Made by a program: the position numbers and the translations under genes | The notes under the pieces: generated by a model | Databases searched by the model: none | Told to the model about the DNA's origin: nothing | The model's input: only the letters and a program-made list of their open reading frames with translations | Shown: positions 62,161-64,000 of the stretch, one piece after another | How the letters are laid out: each line of letters opens with the position of its first letter | Position numbering within the stretch: position 1 is the stretch's first letter | From: Melioribacter sp051488685 | Lineage (GTDB): Bacteria; Bacteroidota; Ignavibacteria; Ignavibacteriales; Melioribacteraceae | DNA: 64,000 nucleotides | Direction of reading: 5' to 3' | Assembly: GCF_051488685.1 (NCBI RefSeq) | Contig: NZ_JBPSEH010000007.1 | Location: 62,001 to 126,000 of the forward strand

Positions 62161-63084
62161 ATGAAAAGAGAAAATTTATTTTACCTACCAGTAATTTTAA
62201 TGTCGGTAGCGGTAATAACGCTGGCTTTGGCTTTAATTTTCATTAAACGCAAAGAAGAAAATCTGAAAATATTCGTAGAATTTAAAAATCCTGATTACAG
62301 GATCTTTATTCCCGAAATTCCACTTCAACTCGATTTTTGCGGGGAATCCGTTCCAATGCAAGTCGCAGATGTCTATGAACGGGTCGAGCGTGAGATATTG
62401 GTTAATATTTACTGGAATTCTTCAACCCTGCTAAATATTAAAAGAGCAAACAGGTGGTTTCCTGTAATAGAACCGATTCTTAAAAAGTACGGTGTCCCTG
62501 ATGATTTCAAATATGTAGCTGTAATTGAAAGTAATTTAACGAATATGGTTTCATCCGCAGGCGCGGCGGGATTCTGGCAGATTACTCCACCAGCTGCAAA
62601 AAAATATGGATTGGAAATTTCTAATACTGTTGATGAAAGATACGATGTCGAAAAAGCTACCGAAGCTGCATGTAAATATCTCAAAGATTCTTACGCAAAA
62701 TATAAAAACTGGACGATGGCAGCCGCCTCTTATAATTATGGTATTAACGGTATTGATCGCCAGATTAAAAGGCAAAAAAGCAGTAACTACTACGAACTTT
62801 ACCTGAATCAGGAAACTTTTCGTTATGTAGCTCGTATTGTGGCTTTAAAAGAAATTATGACTCATCCAGAAAAATATGGATATTTTCTTGAGGAAAAAGA
62901 TCTGTATAAACCGTATAAATACAAAATTGTTAATGTAAGGTATGGTATAAAGAACCTCACTGAATTTGCCGAACATCACGGCACTACATATAAAAAACTC
63001 AAATTATTGAATCCCTGGTTACGGGATAGTTATTTGCCCGCGCATAATGGTAAGGTCTATCGCATTAAAATTCCTGATGAGTAG
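62161..63084 (+). CDS. Lytic transglycosylase with LysM domain
   Basis: A 307-aa cell-wall enzyme with an N-terminal membrane span (residues 6-27). A Slt/MltD-type transglycosylase domain follows, with catalytic Glu in YVAVIESNLTNM (typically ESxF), SSAGAAGFWQITPPAAKKYGL and AAASYNYGINGIDRQI. A C-terminal LysM-like repeat is at about 255-305 (EFAEHHGTTYKKLKLLNPWL). It cleaves glycan strands of peptidoglycan, yielding anhydro-muropeptides. The gene starts 12 bases after a hairpin. An alternative is MltD/LytE-like hydrolase naming. Confidence 0.86.
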   Translation: MKRENLFYLPVILMSVAVITLALALIFIKRKEENLKIFVEFKNPDYRIFIPEIPLQLDFCGESVPMQVADVYERVEREILVNIYWNSSTLLNIKRANRWFPVIEPILKKYGVPDDFKYVAVIESNLTNMVSSAGAAGFWQITPPAAKKYGLEISNTVDERYDVEKATEAACKYLKDSYAKYKNWTMAAASYNYGINGIDRQIKRQKSSNYYELYLNQETFRYVARIVALKEIMTHPEKYGYFLEEKDLYKPYKYKIVNVRYGIKNLTEFAEHHGTTYKKLKLLNPWLRDSYLPAHNGKVYRIKIPDE

Positions 63085-63178
63085 TCTTTTTGCACTTTTT
63101 TTATAAAAAATTTCCAACAGATATAGACAATTTTTTTTATTTTTCATTTCAAAAAATTTTATAGAAAAATTAAAAAAA

Positions 63179-64000
63179 ATGGCACATAAGAAGAAGGTAA
63201 AGTATATATTTGTGACCGGCGGGGTAGTTTCATCGTTAGGAAAGGGAATTACGGCCTCATCGCTCGGACTCCTCCTTAAATTGAGAGGGTACAGTGTAAC
63301 AATTCAAAAATTTGATCCCTATATAAATGTCGATCCAGGGACAATGAATCCGTTTCAACACGGCGAAGTTTATGTAACTGATGACGGAGCTGAGACGGAC
63401 CTTGACCTGGGACACTACGAGCGATTCCTCGACGTTGATATGTCCAGAGCAAATAATACGACTACCGGACAGGTTTATAATGAAGTAATTACAAAGGAGC
63501 GCAGGGGAGATTACCTCGGCGCTACAGTTCAGGTCATTCCACATATTACTGATGAGATTAAAAGAAGGATGAGATTGCTGGGTGAAACTGGCAAATACGA
63601 TATTGTTATTACAGAGATTGGTGGAACTGTCGGCGATATCGAAAGTCTTCCTTTTATTGAAGCAATGCGTCAGATTATGCTCGAAAACGGGAGAAAGAAT
63701 GCCATTAGTGTTCACGTTACACTTGTGCCGTATATTTCTTCAGCTGGCGAAATGAAAACCAAACCGACTCAACACAGTGTAAAAAATTTACTTGAACTCG
63801 GTATACAACCCAATATTCTAGTTTGCAGGTCTGAAGAAAAACTCTCTCATGAAATCCGTGAAAAAATTGCTCTCTTTACAAACGTTAAAACCGAAGCTGT
63901 AATTTCAGCTTATGATTGCTCGACAATTTACGAGGTCCCTTTAGTCTTATACGAACAAGAATTAGACAGAATTGTATTAGACAGGCTTAAACTACCGGAC
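63179..64000 (+). CDS. pyrG: CTP synthase (3' truncated by window end)
   Basis: Makes CTP from UTP, ATP and glutamine. The first 274 codons are present. They belong to the N-terminal synthetase domain: FVTGGVVSSLGKGITASSLG with the P-loop, KFDPYINVDPGTMNPFQHGE, VTDDGAETDLDLGHYERF, TEIGGTVGDIESLPFIEA and TKPTQHSVKNL. The glutamine amidotransferase domain lies beyond the window. The ATG at 63179 follows an A-rich leader with no recognisable Shine-Dalgarno sequence, unlike most genes here. No stop is found before base 64000. Confidence 0.95.
   Translation, partial: MAHKKKVKYIFVTGGVVSSLGKGITASSLGLLLKLRGYSVTIQKFDPYINVDPGTMNPFQHGEVYVTDDGAETDLDLGHYERFLDVDMSRANNTTTGQVYNEVITKERRGDYLGATVQVIPHITDEIKRRMRLLGETGKYDIVITEIGGTVGDIESLPFIEAMRQIMLENGRKNAISVHVTLVPYISSAGEMKTKPTQHSVKNLLELGIQPNILVCRSEEKLSHEIREKIALFTNVKTEAVISAYDCSTIYEVPLVLYEQELDRIVLDRLKLPD

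Noticed and set aside
63257..63715. 152-aa frame opposite pyrG
   Set aside because: Antisense to the conserved CTP synthase region; pyrG on the plus strand is certain.

Overview
This AT-rich window looks like a chromosomal segment of a member of the Ignavibacteria (Bacteroidota/Chlorobi group, Melioribacter- or Ignavibacterium-like). The pointers are a type IX secretion C-terminal sorting domain with the NYPNPFNPTT signature (36547-38304), a GWxTD-domain protein, a carboxypeptidase-regulatory-domain TonB receptor, a mitochondrial-type citrate synthase, and HpnCDE squalene genes. The taxonomic call is inference from these signatures. I see no rRNA, CRISPR array, prophage or transposase gene, and no gene that is clearly frameshifted.

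Layout. 1-5.9 kb: 3' part of comEC, murB and two membrane transporters. 5.9-9 kb: a YbjQ-type protein on the minus strand, then an unrecognised protein, manC and an unusual RpiB-like protein. 9-12 kb: pyrK-pyrD-folC. 12.1-17 kb: rho, a GWxTD protein, pdxA, a methyltransferase and an orphan ftsE-like ATPase, tightly packed. 17-20.7 kb (minus): adk, tadA, pgl-zwf. A tRNA-Arg(ACG) follows, then rplU-rpmA (plus). 22-29 kb (minus): mdh, an anti-sigma-type kinase, an outer-membrane barrel with a fibronectin lipoprotein and a beta-CASP nuclease, and an AI-2E-type permease. Then pta (plus).

30-49.6 kb is the accessory, carbohydrate-oriented part. It holds minus-strand uxuA and a UxuB-type dehydrogenase for mannonate/fructuronate metabolism, then a 1.3 kb gap. 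After the gap come a promoter with a LacI-like operator, a TonB receptor, a T9SS-exported beta-helix protein, a parvulin-type isomerase, an SGNH-TPR membrane protein, a spermidine-synthase-like membrane protein, a GH9 glycosidase, an iron-type alcohol dehydrogenase and a LacI regulator. No SusD is present. Similar AAAC-N-GTTT-type sites lie in front of the LacI gene and the receptor, and a half-matching site lies in front of uxuB. This suggests, without proving, a small uronate/glycan regulon.

49.6-64 kb returns to housekeeping: uvrC, glgC, an M1-type peptidase with lpxH and a class A penicillin-binding protein, tRNA-Leu(CAG), hpnC-hpnD-hpnE for squalene, citrate synthase, a LysM transglycosylase, and the 5' part of pyrG, cut by the window end.

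Most genes are separated by only a few bases or overlap by 1-14 bases, so operons are inferred from spacing. Convergent pairs are often closed by hairpin terminators, several of which share a GCTGTC/GACAGC stem. The strongest candidates for novelty are the RpiB-like protein with an EutQ-like N-terminus and an Asp in place of the catalytic Cys, the SusD-less island with its putative LacI regulon, and the SpeE-like membrane protein that lacks polyamine-synthase motifs.
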